This document shows, in pieces, positions 19,367 through 26,677 of a stretch of 64,000 bases of DNA. This stretch comes from Acidobacteriota bacterium (GTDB taxonomy: Bacteria; Acidobacteriota; Vicinamibacteria; Vicinamibacterales; JAFNAJ01): contig JAHDVP010000015.1 of the NCBI GenBank assembly GCA_023384575.1, positions 50,145 through 114,144 on the forward strand. The letters are read 5' to 3'. Within the stretch, counting starts at the first letter, position 1. Each line of letters starts with the position of its first letter. The translations under genes and the position numbers were made by a program. The notes beneath the pieces are model-generated. The model was not told where the DNA came from. It did no database searches and saw only the letters and a program-made list of their open reading frames with translations.

Positions 19367-21064
19367 TTGTCCATTGAAGAGAAGTACGACGAAGTACGGC
19401 AACTCATCACGATCGGCAAGGAGAAGGGCTACCTGCTCTACGACGAGGTGAACGAGCTGCTGCCTTCGGACATCGCCTCGTCGGCCGAGGATCTCGAGGA
19501 CCTCTACAGCACGTTCGGCACGGCTGGCATCGAGGTGCTCGACTCCGACCAGAAGTACCGCGAGGACAAGCTCGAGCGGGCTGAGGCCGGCGAGGAGGTC
19601 GAGCTCGACCTCACGCCCGGCGCGCTCGACAAGACCAACGATCCCGTCCGCATGTACCTGCGCGAGATGGGGACCGTGCCGCTCCTCACGCGCGAAGGTG
19701 AGGTCGAGATCGCCAAGCGGATCGAGCGCGGCAAGCTCTCCGTCATCAAGGCGATCTCGCGCACGCCGCGCGTCGCCGACGAGATCGAGAAGCTCGGCCG
19801 CCACCTGCGCGCGGGCGAACGAACGATCCGCGAGCTCGTCGTCTTCAACGACGAGGAGATCACCGAGGAGCGGGTGCAGGAGCGGGCCCAGGAAGTGCTC
19901 CGCCAGATCGAGGCGGTGACCAAGGCCGTCACGGAGTGGCGCAAGCGCGACGCGCGCCTGCGCGGCACGCTCAAGAAGGACCGTAAGAAGTGGCGGCGGG
20001 CGTGGTGGCGGGCGCAGCGCGCGCGGGTGGAGCTCTCGAAGCTCATTCGGCGGATCGAGTTCACCGAGCTCCAGAAGCGGCGGCTCATCGATCTCATCAA
20101 GGAGCAGGTCGAGGCCGTCCAGCGCGTGCAGCGCGAGGTGGACAACATCGACAAGCAGCTCGTGGCCAAGACGCGCCGCGGCCCGCGGCTGAAGGAAGAG
20201 GACCGCAAGGTCCTGGTGAAGCGGCAGAAGGAGCTGAAGATCGACGTCCGCGACAAGAGCGCGGAGCTCGAGGAGACGCCCGATCGGCTCCGTCGGACCC
20301 TCGAAACGGTCATCCGCGGCGAAGCCCAGGCCGAGCAGGCGAAGAAGGAGCTCGTCGAGGCCAACCTGAGGCTCGTCGTCTCGATCGCGAAGAAGTACAC
20401 CAACCGCGGCCTGCAGTTCCTCGACCTGATTCAGGAGGGCAACATCGGCCTCATGAAGGCCGTCGACAAGTTCGAGTACCGACGCGGGTACAAGTTCTCG
20501 ACCTACGCGACGTGGTGGATCCGCCAGGCCATCACACGGGCGATCGCCGACCAGGCGCGGACCATCCGCATCCCGGTCCACATGATCGAGACCATCAACA
20601 AGCTCATTCGCACCTCGCGCGCCCTCGTGCAGGAGCTCGGACGCGAACCGACCAACGAGGAGATCGCCCAGCGGATGGACATCCCGGTCGCCAAGGTGCG
20701 CAAGGTGCTGAAGATCGCGCAGGAGCCCATCTCGCTCGAAACCCCGATCGGCGAGGAAGAGGATTCGCACCTCGGCGACTTCATCGAGGATCGCCAGGTG
20801 GTGTCGCCGTCGGAGGCCGTCATCAACCTGAACCTCCGCGAGCAGACCGAAGCGGTGCTCAAGACGCTCACGCCGCGCGAGGAGAAGGTGATCAAGATGC
20901 GCTTCGGCGTGGGCGACGGCTCCGAGCACACGCTCGAAGAAGTGGGCCAGAGCTTCGCCGTGACGCGCGAACGCATCCGGCAGATCGAAGCCAAGGCGCT
21001 GCGCAAGCTGCGCCATCCCTCGCGCAGCCGCAAGCTGCGGGCGTTTCTCGAGGGCCGGTCCTGA
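19367..21064 (+). CDS. rpoD: RNA polymerase primary sigma factor (sigma70)
   Basis: A 565-residue housekeeping sigma factor. Region 1.1 starts the protein ([29 protein letters not shown]), region 1.2 is [21 protein letters not shown], and a long variable insert (about 130-310) precedes regions 2.1-2.4 ([26 protein letters not shown]...[15 protein letters not shown], about 328-398). Region 3 follows, then region 4.2 with its helix-turn-helix ([26 protein letters not shown], about 522-548). The start is a TTG at 19367 with a perfect AGGAGG 6 nt upstream; no ATG or GTG gives a complete region 1.1. It follows dnaG by 56 bp. Confidence 0.97.
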   Translation: MSIEEKYDEVRQLITIGKEKGYLLYDEVNELLPSDIASSAEDLEDLYSTFGTAGIEVLDSDQKYREDKLERAEAGEEVELDLTPGALDKTNDPVRMYLREMGTVPLLTREGEVEIAKRIERGKLSVIKAISRTPRVADEIEKLGRHLRAGERTIRELVVFNDEEITEERVQERAQEVLRQIEAVTKAVTEWRKRDARLRGTLKKDRKKWRRAWWRAQRARVELSKLIRRIEFTELQKRRLIDLIKEQVEAVQRVQREVDNIDKQLVAKTRRGPRLKEEDRKVLVKRQKELKIDVRDKSAELEETPDRLRRTLETVIRGEAQAEQAKKELVEANLRLVVSIAKKYTNRGLQFLDLIQEGNIGLMKAVDKFEYRRGYKFSTYATWWIRQAITRAIADQARTIRIPVHMIETINKLIRTSRALVQELGREPTNEEIAQRMDIPVAKVRKVLKIAQEPISLETPIGEEEDSHLGDFIEDRQVVSPSEAVINLNLREQTEAVLKTLTPREEKVIKMRFGVGDGSEHTLEEVGQSFAVTRERIRQIEAKALRKLRHPSRSRKLRAFLEGRS

Positions 21065-21087
21065 TCGGCCCTCCCCTACGCGTCGGA

Positions 21088-21114
21088 GGCGGCCCGGCCA
21101 CGCCCCGGGCCGCC
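21088..21114 (+). terminator. Hairpin after rpoD
   Basis: GGCGGCCCGG and its exact complement CCGGGCCGCC flank a 7-nt loop, giving a perfect 10-bp GC stem 23 bp after the rpoD stop and 31 bp before the tRNA gene. It lacks a T-run, so it may act with Rho or as an RNA-stabilising end. Confidence 0.5.
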
Positions 21115-21145
21115 GAACACCGCCGCCGGGTCCCTCCCCGCCGTC

Positions 21146-21221
21146 GGGCCCATAGCTCAGCGGTCAGAGCTGCCGGCTCATAACCGGTTGGTCCCAGGTT
21201 CGAATCCTGGTGGGCCCACCA
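21146..21221 (+). tRNA. tRNA with CAU anticodon (Met or Ile2)
   Basis: A complete 76-nt cloverleaf. The acceptor GGGCCCA (21146-21152) pairs with TGGGCCC (21211-21217), the discriminator is A, and CCA is encoded at 21219-21221. The D-arm AGCTCAGCGGTCAGAGCT, the anticodon loop CTCATAA with CAT at 21179-21181, and the T-arm GGTTCGAATCC are all intact. It is not an initiator: the first acceptor base is paired. The variable region TTGGTC resembles that of tRNA-Ile2, whose C34 is changed to lysidine by TilS, more than elongator Met, but the two cannot be separated for certain by eye. Confidence 0.9.
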
Positions 21222-21327
21222 ACCCTCCGCTCGCCCGTGCCCGTGCGCCCGTGAGCTCCGCCGGTGCCCGCACAGCCTGGCGAAGGCGGCCCCTTCCGTC
21301 GAATCTGGTCCGTCGCGTGCGGCCCCC

Positions 21328-21356
21328 TTGGCACGCGATCCCTCGCGGGGTATGAT
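21328..21356 (+). promoter_or_regulatory. Predicted sigma70 promoter for the outer-membrane protein
   Basis: TTGGCA (21328-21333), exactly 17 bp, then TATGAT (21351-21356) match the sigma70 consensus at 5/6 in each box. The transcript would begin about 30 nt before ATG 21395. Confidence 0.55.
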
Positions 21357-21394
21357 CGCGATGTACCGCCCGCGCCTGCCGCCGAGGGCCGGAC

Positions 21395-22201
21395 ATGGAG
21401 GGCAGCCCGCCTCGTCGACGTCGTCTCGCCTCAGCCATCTCGGCCGGGTTCGCGGTCGCCTTCGTCGCGCCCGCCGCGACGTGGGCTGAGGACCAGCCGA
21501 CCCCCGTTCCGCCCGCGCTCGCCCAGGCCCGTCCGAGCCCCGACTTCTTCTTCGGCCAGCCGCGCGGCTCGATCGCCTTTCGCGGCGCCTGGCTCTTCGC
21601 CAGCGCCGGCTCCGACATCTTCGACTTCGTCACCGAGCAGTTGACGATCGACCGGGGAGCGTTCGACGCGCCTGCCCTCGGCGCCGAGCTCGCCATCCGC
21701 GTGCGGCCCCGCGTCGACATCGTCGTCGGGATCGACGCGAGCGTCACGTCGACCTCCTCCGAGTATCGCGATTTCGTCGACAACAACTTCCTGCCGATCG
21801 CCCAGCAGACGTCGCTGCGTCAGGTCGACCTCAGCGCCAGCGTCCGGGTGTTTCTCAGGCCACGCGGCCAGCGGATCAGCCGATTCGCGTGGATTCCCGG
21901 CACCTTCGCTCCGTACGTCGGGGCCGGTGGCGGCATGCTGAAGTACGACTTCAAGCAGAGCGGCGACTTCGTGGACTTCGCCGACTCGTCGGTGTTCACG
22001 TCCCGCTTCCAGTCGGAGAGGTGGACGCCGAGCGCGCACGTGTTCGGCGGAGCCGAGATCAGGGTCTTCCGGAAGCTGTACGCCACGACCGAGGCCCGCT
22101 ACGTGTGGGCGTCGGCCGATCTCGACACCCCATTCGTCGGTTTCGACCCGATCGATCTGTCGGGCTTGAGGTGTGGCGCCGGCCTGAAGCTGGCGTTCTG
22201 A
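21395..22201 (+). CDS. Outer-membrane beta-barrel protein
   Basis: A 268-residue protein with an N-terminal signal peptide (basic MEGSPPRRRR, then ASAISAGFAVAFVAPAATWA). The remainder alternates polar and hydrophobic residues in strands ending with aromatic residues, e.g. IAFRGAWLFA, LAIRVRPRVDIVVGIDASV, FAPYVGAGGGMLKYDF, KLYATTEARYVWA, and closes with a C-terminal Phe (GLRCGAGLKLAF), typical of small OmpA/OmpW-like barrels inserted by BAM. No specific function can be given. The next gene starts 26 bp downstream and also encodes an exported protein, so they may form an operon from the promoter at 21328. Confidence 0.78.
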   Translation: MEGSPPRRRRLASAISAGFAVAFVAPAATWAEDQPTPVPPALAQARPSPDFFFGQPRGSIAFRGAWLFASAGSDIFDFVTEQLTIDRGAFDAPALGAELAIRVRPRVDIVVGIDASVTSTSSEYRDFVDNNFLPIAQQTSLRQVDLSASVRVFLRPRGQRISRFAWIPGTFAPYVGAGGGMLKYDFKQSGDFVDFADSSVFTSRFQSERWTPSAHVFGGAEIRVFRKLYATTEARYVWASADLDTPFVGFDPIDLSGLRCGAGLKLAF

Positions 22202-22227
22202 ACACGCGGCATCGAGGAGAGACGGTG

Positions 22228-23472
22228 ATGAAGATCATTGCGGCGTTCGTGGTCGCCCTCGTGGCAGGACCATGGCAGGCGGCCGCCCAGACTCCTGCGT
22301 CGCCGACCCGCGGGTTCGACGCGCGGTGGATGCCGTGGTTCGGGTGCTGGCAGCTCGAAGGCACGTTCGAGGGCGCACGCGTCTGCGTCGTGCCCGCCGA
22401 GGGCGCGTCGGTGCAGGTCCTCACCCTGGAGGACGACCGCCTGGTGGGCGAAGAGACCGTTACCGCCGATGGCAGGACCCACGCCATCGACGACCCCAGC
22501 TGCGCGGGGACCGAGACGGCCGACTGGTCGCAGACCGCGCGGAGCGTGTTCAGGCGGGCCGAGCTCGTCTGCGGCGACGGCGCGACGCGCTCGGTGGCCG
22601 GCGCGTGGTTCGCGACTCGCGAGCACGCCTGGACCGAGGTGCAGTCGGTCGACGCCGCCGGGGCGAGGAGCGTTCGGGTACGGCGTTACGTGCGGACCGC
22701 CGACGAGCGGCTTCCCGAGGGACTCACCGTGCCGCGGATCTCGCCACGCGCCACGTCGACCACCCCGGTGACAGACGCCACGTGGAACGTGGACGAGGTG
22801 ATCGAGGCCAGCGCCAGGCTGCCGCTCGAAGTGGTGCAGGCCGTGCTCGTCGAACTCGGCGGCGGCTTCGCGCTCGACGCCAGGACCCTCGTCGCCATGC
22901 ACGAAGCCGGCGTGGACGAGGGCGTGATCGACCTGATGGTGGCGCTGTCGTATCCGAAGCGCTTCGAGGTCAAACCTGCCAGCGCCGCGTCTCTGGGCGA
23001 GTTCGGCGGATGGCCGGATGTCGAGGACTTCGTCGGCCGCCACGCGTGGCCCGGAGGCCTGGGGTACAGCCCCTTCGGTTTCGCTTCTCCCTATTGGGCG
23101 AGCTGTCTGGGGTGGTACGGCTGCGGCACGTACTCGCCGTACTACTCGTCGTACTACGACCCGTACTACTACTACGGTGGCGGCGGGTGGGTCATCGTCA
23201 CGCCGGGCCCGGGTGCCCCGGACCAGCCGATGCGCGAGGGCCGCGTCGTGAAGGGCCTCGGGTACACGCAGGTGAGCGTGCGGCAGGATCCGCCCGCCTC
23301 GACGCCACGGATCGCCTCCGGCTCAGGCGACCAGGCGACCTCGAGCGGGGCAGCGGGCCAGGCCTCGCCACAGGGCTACTCCGGCGGGGCAAGTGGGGGC
23401 GCGAGCGGGGCGAGCGGCACGAGCGGCGCGAGCGCGCCGCGAACGGCCCAGCCGAGGCCGCCGGGAGAGTGA
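22228..23472 (+). CDS. Exported protein of unknown function with Tyr- and Gly/Ser-rich tail
   Basis: A 414-residue protein I do not recognise. A signal peptide ends at AAAQ (about residue 21). A Cys-containing domain follows (about 28-155: WMPWFGCWQLEGTFEGARVCVVP, CAGTETADW, LVCGDGATR), then a helical region (WNVDEVIEASARLPLEVVQAVLVELGGGFALDARTLVAMHEAGVDEGVIDLMVALSYP) resembling segments that recur in predicted acidobacterial exported proteins. Around residue 310 is a Tyr cluster (SPYYSSYYDPYYYY), followed by a Gly/Ser/Ala-rich tail. ATG 22228 follows GAGGAGAGACGG. The tail suggests a surface-exposed or low-complexity segment. Confidence 0.75.
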   Translation: MKIIAAFVVALVAGPWQAAAQTPASPTRGFDARWMPWFGCWQLEGTFEGARVCVVPAEGASVQVLTLEDDRLVGEETVTADGRTHAIDDPSCAGTETADWSQTARSVFRRAELVCGDGATRSVAGAWFATREHAWTEVQSVDAAGARSVRVRRYVRTADERLPEGLTVPRISPRATSTTPVTDATWNVDEVIEASARLPLEVVQAVLVELGGGFALDARTLVAMHEAGVDEGVIDLMVALSYPKRFEVKPASAASLGEFGGWPDVEDFVGRHAWPGGLGYSPFGFASPYWASCLGWYGCGTYSPYYSSYYDPYYYYGGGGWVIVTPGPGAPDQPMREGRVVKGLGYTQVSVRQDPPASTPRIASGSGDQATSSGAAGQASPQGYSGGASGGASGASGTSGASAPRTAQPRPPGE

Positions 23473-23531
23473 CCTTCGACCGGCGCCGCACGACCGTCGG
23501 GAGGGGCCTCGATACCCTCCGCCGTCGAACT

Positions 23532-23540
23532 TGCTACACT
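23532..23540 (+). promoter_or_regulatory. Extended -10 element upstream of the zinc-ribbon gene
   Basis: TGC-TACACT, followed by TT, lies 8 nt before ATG 23549. No Shine-Dalgarno lies between, so the transcript may be leaderless or nearly so. The string is identical to the one before dam. Confidence 0.38.
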
Positions 23541-23548
23541 TTGACGAC

Positions 23549-24286
23549 ATGCACCCGGACCTCGACCGCCTGATCCGCCTCCAGCAGATCGAGAACGACG
23601 CCGAGATGGCCCGGCGAGCCATCAAGGCCCTTCCCGACCGGCGCGCGGCGGCCGAACAGGCCGTCCAGCTTCGCCAGACCGAACTCGACGCGGCGAGTGA
23701 GCGGCTCGCCGAGAGCACGGCGGCGCGCCGCGTCCTCGAGAAAGACCTCGCCATGCAGCAGGGCCGGCTGGCGAAGTTCAAGGACCAGCTGATGGAGGTA
23801 AAGACGAACCGCGAGTACACGGCGATGCAGCACGAGATCGCCACGGCCGACGCGGAGGTCCGGCGCCTCGAGGATCTGGTCCTCGAGAGACTCATCGAGG
23901 GCGACGAGCTCGCGTCGGCCGTGGCGTCGGCCAGGGCCGCCCTCCAGACGGCCCAGCGCGAGACGACCGCCACAATCGAGACCCTCGCGTCGGAGCAGGT
24001 CTCGCTCGACGCGGCCATCGCCGATGCCGCCCGCCGACGGGACGAGGTGGCTCGCGGCCTCGACCGGCCATGGCTGGACCTGTTCGACTCCCTCCTTCCG
24101 AAGCGCGCACGTCTCGCCGTCGTCGAGGCACGCGACGGCCACTGCTCGGTCTGCCACGTGCGTCTCCGGCCGCAGCTGTACTTCGAGCTCCGGAAGAACG
24201 AGACCATTATCCAGTGTGATTCGTGCCAGCGGATTCTGTACTACGTGCCGTCCCCGCCAGGAGCGGTCAACGCCGCAGCGTCCTGA
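23549..24286 (+). CDS. Coiled-coil C4 zinc-ribbon protein (COG1579 type)
   Basis: A 245-residue protein with a long N-terminal helical hairpin (about 1-180, heptads such as LRQTELDAASERLAESTAARRVLEKDLA) containing the family string LMEVKTNREYTAMQHEI. A C-terminal zinc ribbon has C199, C202, C223 and C226 (CSVCHVRLRPQLYFELRKNETIIQCDSC). This matches the DUF164/COG1579 family, described as possibly nucleic-acid binding, with no settled function. It lies 76 bp after the exported unknown. The RNase HI gene follows after 96 bp, a pairing seen in several bacterial groups. Confidence 0.85.
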   Translation: MHPDLDRLIRLQQIENDAEMARRAIKALPDRRAAAEQAVQLRQTELDAASERLAESTAARRVLEKDLAMQQGRLAKFKDQLMEVKTNREYTAMQHEIATADAEVRRLEDLVLERLIEGDELASAVASARAALQTAQRETTATIETLASEQVSLDAAIADAARRRDEVARGLDRPWLDLFDSLLPKRARLAVVEARDGHCSVCHVRLRPQLYFELRKNETIIQCDSCQRILYYVPSPPGAVNAAAS

Positions 24287-24370
24287 CTCCCGGCATCCGG
24301 CCCACCCGGGCACGCACGCCGTCTCGGCGGCGCATCTCGGCCGCGCACCAGCGGCCACGGCGACGACGGG

Positions 24371-24376
24371 TATACT
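24371..24376 (+). promoter_or_regulatory. -10 element (TATACT) close to the RNase HI start
   Basis: TATACT (5/6 match) is separated from ATG 24383 by only 6 nt, the spacing expected for a leaderless mRNA beginning at the start codon. No Shine-Dalgarno or clear -35 was found. Confidence 0.35.
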
Positions 24377-24382
24377 GCCTGC

Positions 24383-24787
24383 ATGACCATCGCGTACATC
24401 GACGGCGGGGCGAGGGGCAACCCGGGCCCTGCCGGGTACGGCGTCCGCCTCGAGACGGAAGAGGGCGACGTCGTCGCGGAGTTCCACGAGTCGATCGGGA
24501 TCGCCACCAACAACGTCGCCGAGTACCGCGGCCTGCTCGCGGCGCTGAAATACGCGGTCGATCACGGCATCGACCGCCTGCTCGTGCGGTCGGACTCGCT
24601 GCTGCTCGTGAACCAGATGCTCGGCAGGTTCAAGGTGAAGCACCCCGGGCTGCAGCCGCTGCACGCCGAAGCCCGCGGGCTCGCCCGGCAGCTCGCCAGG
24701 GTGGGGTTCGAGCACGTGGGACGGGCGCAGAACGCGCACGCCGATCGACTGGCCAACGCCGCGATGGACGAGGCCGCGCCCCGATAG
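24383..24787 (+). CDS. Ribonuclease HI family protein
   Basis: A 134-residue single-domain RNase H, which cuts the RNA strand of RNA/DNA hybrids. The four acidic active-site residues are all present: D7 in YIDGGARGNPG, E47 in NNVAEYRGL, D71 in VRSDS and D121 in HADRLAN. The domain resembles the short RNase HI group (such as the N-terminal part of Rv2228c) rather than E. coli RnhA, since it lacks the basic protrusion. It lies convergent to pgeF, with 1 bp between the stop codons' ends. Confidence 0.9.
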   Translation: MTIAYIDGGARGNPGPAGYGVRLETEEGDVVAEFHESIGIATNNVAEYRGLLAALKYAVDHGIDRLLVRSDSLLLVNQMLGRFKVKHPGLQPLHAEARGLARQLARVGFEHVGRAQNAHADRLANAAMDEAAPR

Positions 24788-24788
24788 G

Positions 24789-25643
24789 CTAGCCCGTGGT
24801 GGAGCTGCCGCGTGGCACTGGGACGGGCGCGGCGCGCTCGGATCCTGCCTCGGGCGCGGGGGCATCGATCGGGCCGCGGCGGGTGGCCCGGATCACCGCG
24901 GCCAGGCGGCCGGCGGTCTCGCCCTCCCGGCGGTACGAGAAGAAGTGATCGGCTTCGTGCGCGGTGCACAGCCCCGCCGTGTGAATCGAGCCCGCCGGCA
25001 CGCCGCGCTCGAGCAGCAGGTCGACGTGCGCACGCCAGAGGTCGAGGCGCAGGCGGTCGCCGCCGTCGGGGTGAAACCACGACGCGACGGCCTCGGGCCG
25101 GTGACCGACCTGCTCGAACGCGTGCCTGACCTCGGGACCGACCTGGTAGCAGCACGGCCCGATCGACGGTCCGATCGCGACGACGAGGTCGGCGGCGCGG
25201 GCGGCGAAGTCGGCTTCGAGGGCGTCGACGGCCGCAGTGGCGGCGCGGGCGGCCGTGCCCCGCCAGCCCGCGTGGACCGCGGCGACGGCTCCGCTCCGGC
25301 CATCGGCGATGAGCAGCGGCACGCAGTCGGCCGCCTGCACGGCAAGGGCGATCGACGGATCGTCGGTCACGAGCGCGTCGCCGGCCGGCCGGGAAGCGAC
25401 GCTGGCGGGCCCGCGGGCGCGCACCACGACTCGGCCGTGCACCTGCCGGAGCCGCGCCACGGATGCCGGCGGCAGGTCGAACGTGGCGGCGAGCGCCGTC
25501 CAGGCGGCGCCATCGTCCGGAAGGCCCAGTGCGAGCGCGCGCGTGGTGAACCCGTGCCGGGCGACCTCGGCGAGCGGCCGGCACTCGAGCAGGCGCACGG
25601 CACCTCGTGTGCGCCAGCGGAACCAACGACGGTCAACGTCCAT
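24789..25643 (-). CDS. pgeF: Purine nucleoside phosphorylase / polyphenol oxidase family (PgeF/YfiH)
   Basis: A 284-residue protein of the YfiH (DUF152) family, first called laccase-domain proteins and later shown to act on purine nucleosides and, as PgeF, to edit peptidoglycan precursors. Family motifs include RQVHG, QAADCVPLLIAD, AAVHAGWRGTAARA, GPSIGPCCYQVG and ICxA-like TAGLCTAHEADHFFSYRREG, holding the metal-binding His/Cys residues. ATG 25643 was chosen because the family N-terminus (RWFRWRTRGAV...HGFTTRALALG) begins there; upstream Met codons lie deep inside the divergent acpS. Its start codon overlaps that of acpS by 2 bp in a CATG sequence. Confidence 0.9.
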   Translation of the reverse strand: MDVDRRWFRWRTRGAVRLLECRPLAEVARHGFTTRALALGLPDDGAAWTALAATFDLPPASVARLRQVHGRVVVRARGPASVASRPAGDALVTDDPSIALAVQAADCVPLLIADGRSGAVAAVHAGWRGTAARAATAAVDALEADFAARAADLVVAIGPSIGPCCYQVGPEVRHAFEQVGHRPEAVASWFHPDGGDRLRLDLWRAHVDLLLERGVPAGSIHTAGLCTAHEADHFFSYRREGETAGRLAAVIRATRRGPIDAPAPEAGSERAAPVPVPRGSSTTG

Positions 25644-26028
25644 GCACATCATCGGCATCGGCCTCGACGCCAGCGACATCCCGCGCATCCGCTCGACCTA
25701 CGCCCGCTTCGGTCGACGGTTCCTCGATCGCGTCTTCACCGAGGGGGAGATTGCGTACTGCCTGCGGCACCGCGACCCGGCCTCGTCGCTCGCCGCCCGC
25801 TTCGCGGCAAAGGAAGCCGTGATGAAGGCGCTCGGCACGGGCCACTCGCGTGGCGTGCTCTGGCGCGACATCGAGGTGGTCCGACGTGGAGGCCCGCCCT
25901 CGCTGCGACTGCACGGCGGCGCGGCACGCCGCTTCGCGGCCCTCGGCGGGCGATCGACGCTGCTGACGCTGACGCACGCCGACCAGCTGGCGATGGCGCA
26001 GGTGATGCTCCTCGGCGATCCCCGGTAA
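25642..26028 (+). CDS. acpS: Holo-[acyl-carrier-protein] synthase
   Basis: A 128-residue phosphopantetheinyl transferase that loads the 4'-phosphopantetheine of CoA onto acyl carrier protein. The magnesium-binding motifs are D9 in GIGLDASDIPRI and E58 in RFAAKEAVMKALGTG. Length is typical (about 120-130). In most homologues the first motif reads GxDIVEI; here the Asp precedes ASDIPRI, an accepted variant. The ATG at 25642-25644 overlaps the start codon of the divergent pgeF (25643-25641), so each gene's promoter must lie inside the other's coding sequence. Confidence 0.93.
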   Translation: MHIIGIGLDASDIPRIRSTYARFGRRFLDRVFTEGEIAYCLRHRDPASSLAARFAAKEAVMKALGTGHSRGVLWRDIEVVRRGGPPSLRLHGGAARRFAALGGRSTLLTLTHADQLAMAQVMLLGDPR

Positions 26029-26249
26029 CCCTGGTTTCCCCTCGGCGCCGGCCACGCGCGGTCCGCGCGCGGTCCTCGACGCGCTCGCACGCGCCAACCT
26101 GCCGTCCATCAACGGGATCGCTCGACGCCGCCGCCGTGGGCTCGTCCGGCATTCCGATTGCCTCTCCCCTGGTCGAGACGACTGGCCGTCACGACCGACA
26201 CCAGCGGCCGCGGGCCCTTGCCGGCCCGGCCACGAGGGGAGACGCAGAC

Positions 26250-26552
26250 ATGGTGGTCAAGATTCAGCCGAACGACAAGGGCAACCCGCCGGGCAAGCTG
26301 GCCGACGCCGAGCTGCATTTCGGTGAAGGGGTGCTCGACGGCCTGAAGCTGATTGGCTTCGGCATCTGGGAACGCCGCGGCGGCGGCGGACGCAACGTCA
26401 CCTTCCCCGCCCGGCAGTACTCCGTGAACGGCGAGCGGCGCAGCTTCGCGCTGCTGCGTCCGGTGGTCGACACGACCGCGCAGGACCGCGTGCGCGATCT
26501 GATTCTCGAGGCCTATGCCGACTACGAAGCGCAAACCGCCGTGGCCATCTGA
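26250..26552 (+). CDS. Small SpoVG-like protein (tentative)
   Basis: A 100-residue protein. The pattern L-DAELHF...LDGLKLIGFGIWERRGGGGRNVTFPARQ...NGERRSFALLRPV...TTAQDRVRDLILEAYADYE follows the SpoVG layout: two beta strands, a (M/F)PsR motif, then a GExR...hPi stretch and a final helix ending in LEAY. SpoVG proteins bind nucleic acid and influence septation or gene expression. The alignment is made by eye, so the family is only a suggestion. ATG 26250 follows GAGGGGAGACGC. The 221 bp upstream to acpS show no gene. Downstream, the perfect inverted repeat at 26565 begins 12 bp after the stop. Confidence 0.7.
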   Translation: MVVKIQPNDKGNPPGKLADAELHFGEGVLDGLKLIGFGIWERRGGGGRNVTFPARQYSVNGERRSFALLRPVVDTTAQDRVRDLILEAYADYEAQTAVAI

Positions 26553-26564
26553 CGCGGCCGCGGT

Positions 26565-26649
26565 CTCGGGTGTGTCGCCCGTCCCTGGCACTGCGACCAC
26601 GCCGCCCGCGATGACCGGGAGGCAGCCGGACCGGGGCGACACACCCGAG
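26565..26649. repeat. Perfect 16-bp inverted repeat between convergent genes
   Basis: CTCGGGTGTGTCGCCC (26565-26580) and its exact complement (26634-26649) enclose 53 nt with further partial pairing (GTCC with GGAC). The 85-bp unit fills most of the 125-bp gap between the SpoVG-like gene (plus) and the radical SAM gene (minus). It may be a REP/MITE-type element or a bidirectional terminator; there is no T-run. Confidence 0.6.
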
Positions 26650-26677
26650 GCTCGCGGGGGCGATCGTCGTCGACCCG

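Noticed and set aside
18266..21016. A 916-codon open frame on the minus strand opposite dnaG and rpoD
   Set aside because: Its composition is that expected of the antisense of GC-rich genes; it lacks any recognisable motif, and it lies entirely opposite two genes of certain identity.
23390..23470. A possible tandem DNA repeat at the end of the exported unknown protein
   Set aside because: The repetition is at the amino-acid level (Gly/Ser/Ala-rich tail), with the DNA imperfect; it is part of the coding sequence.
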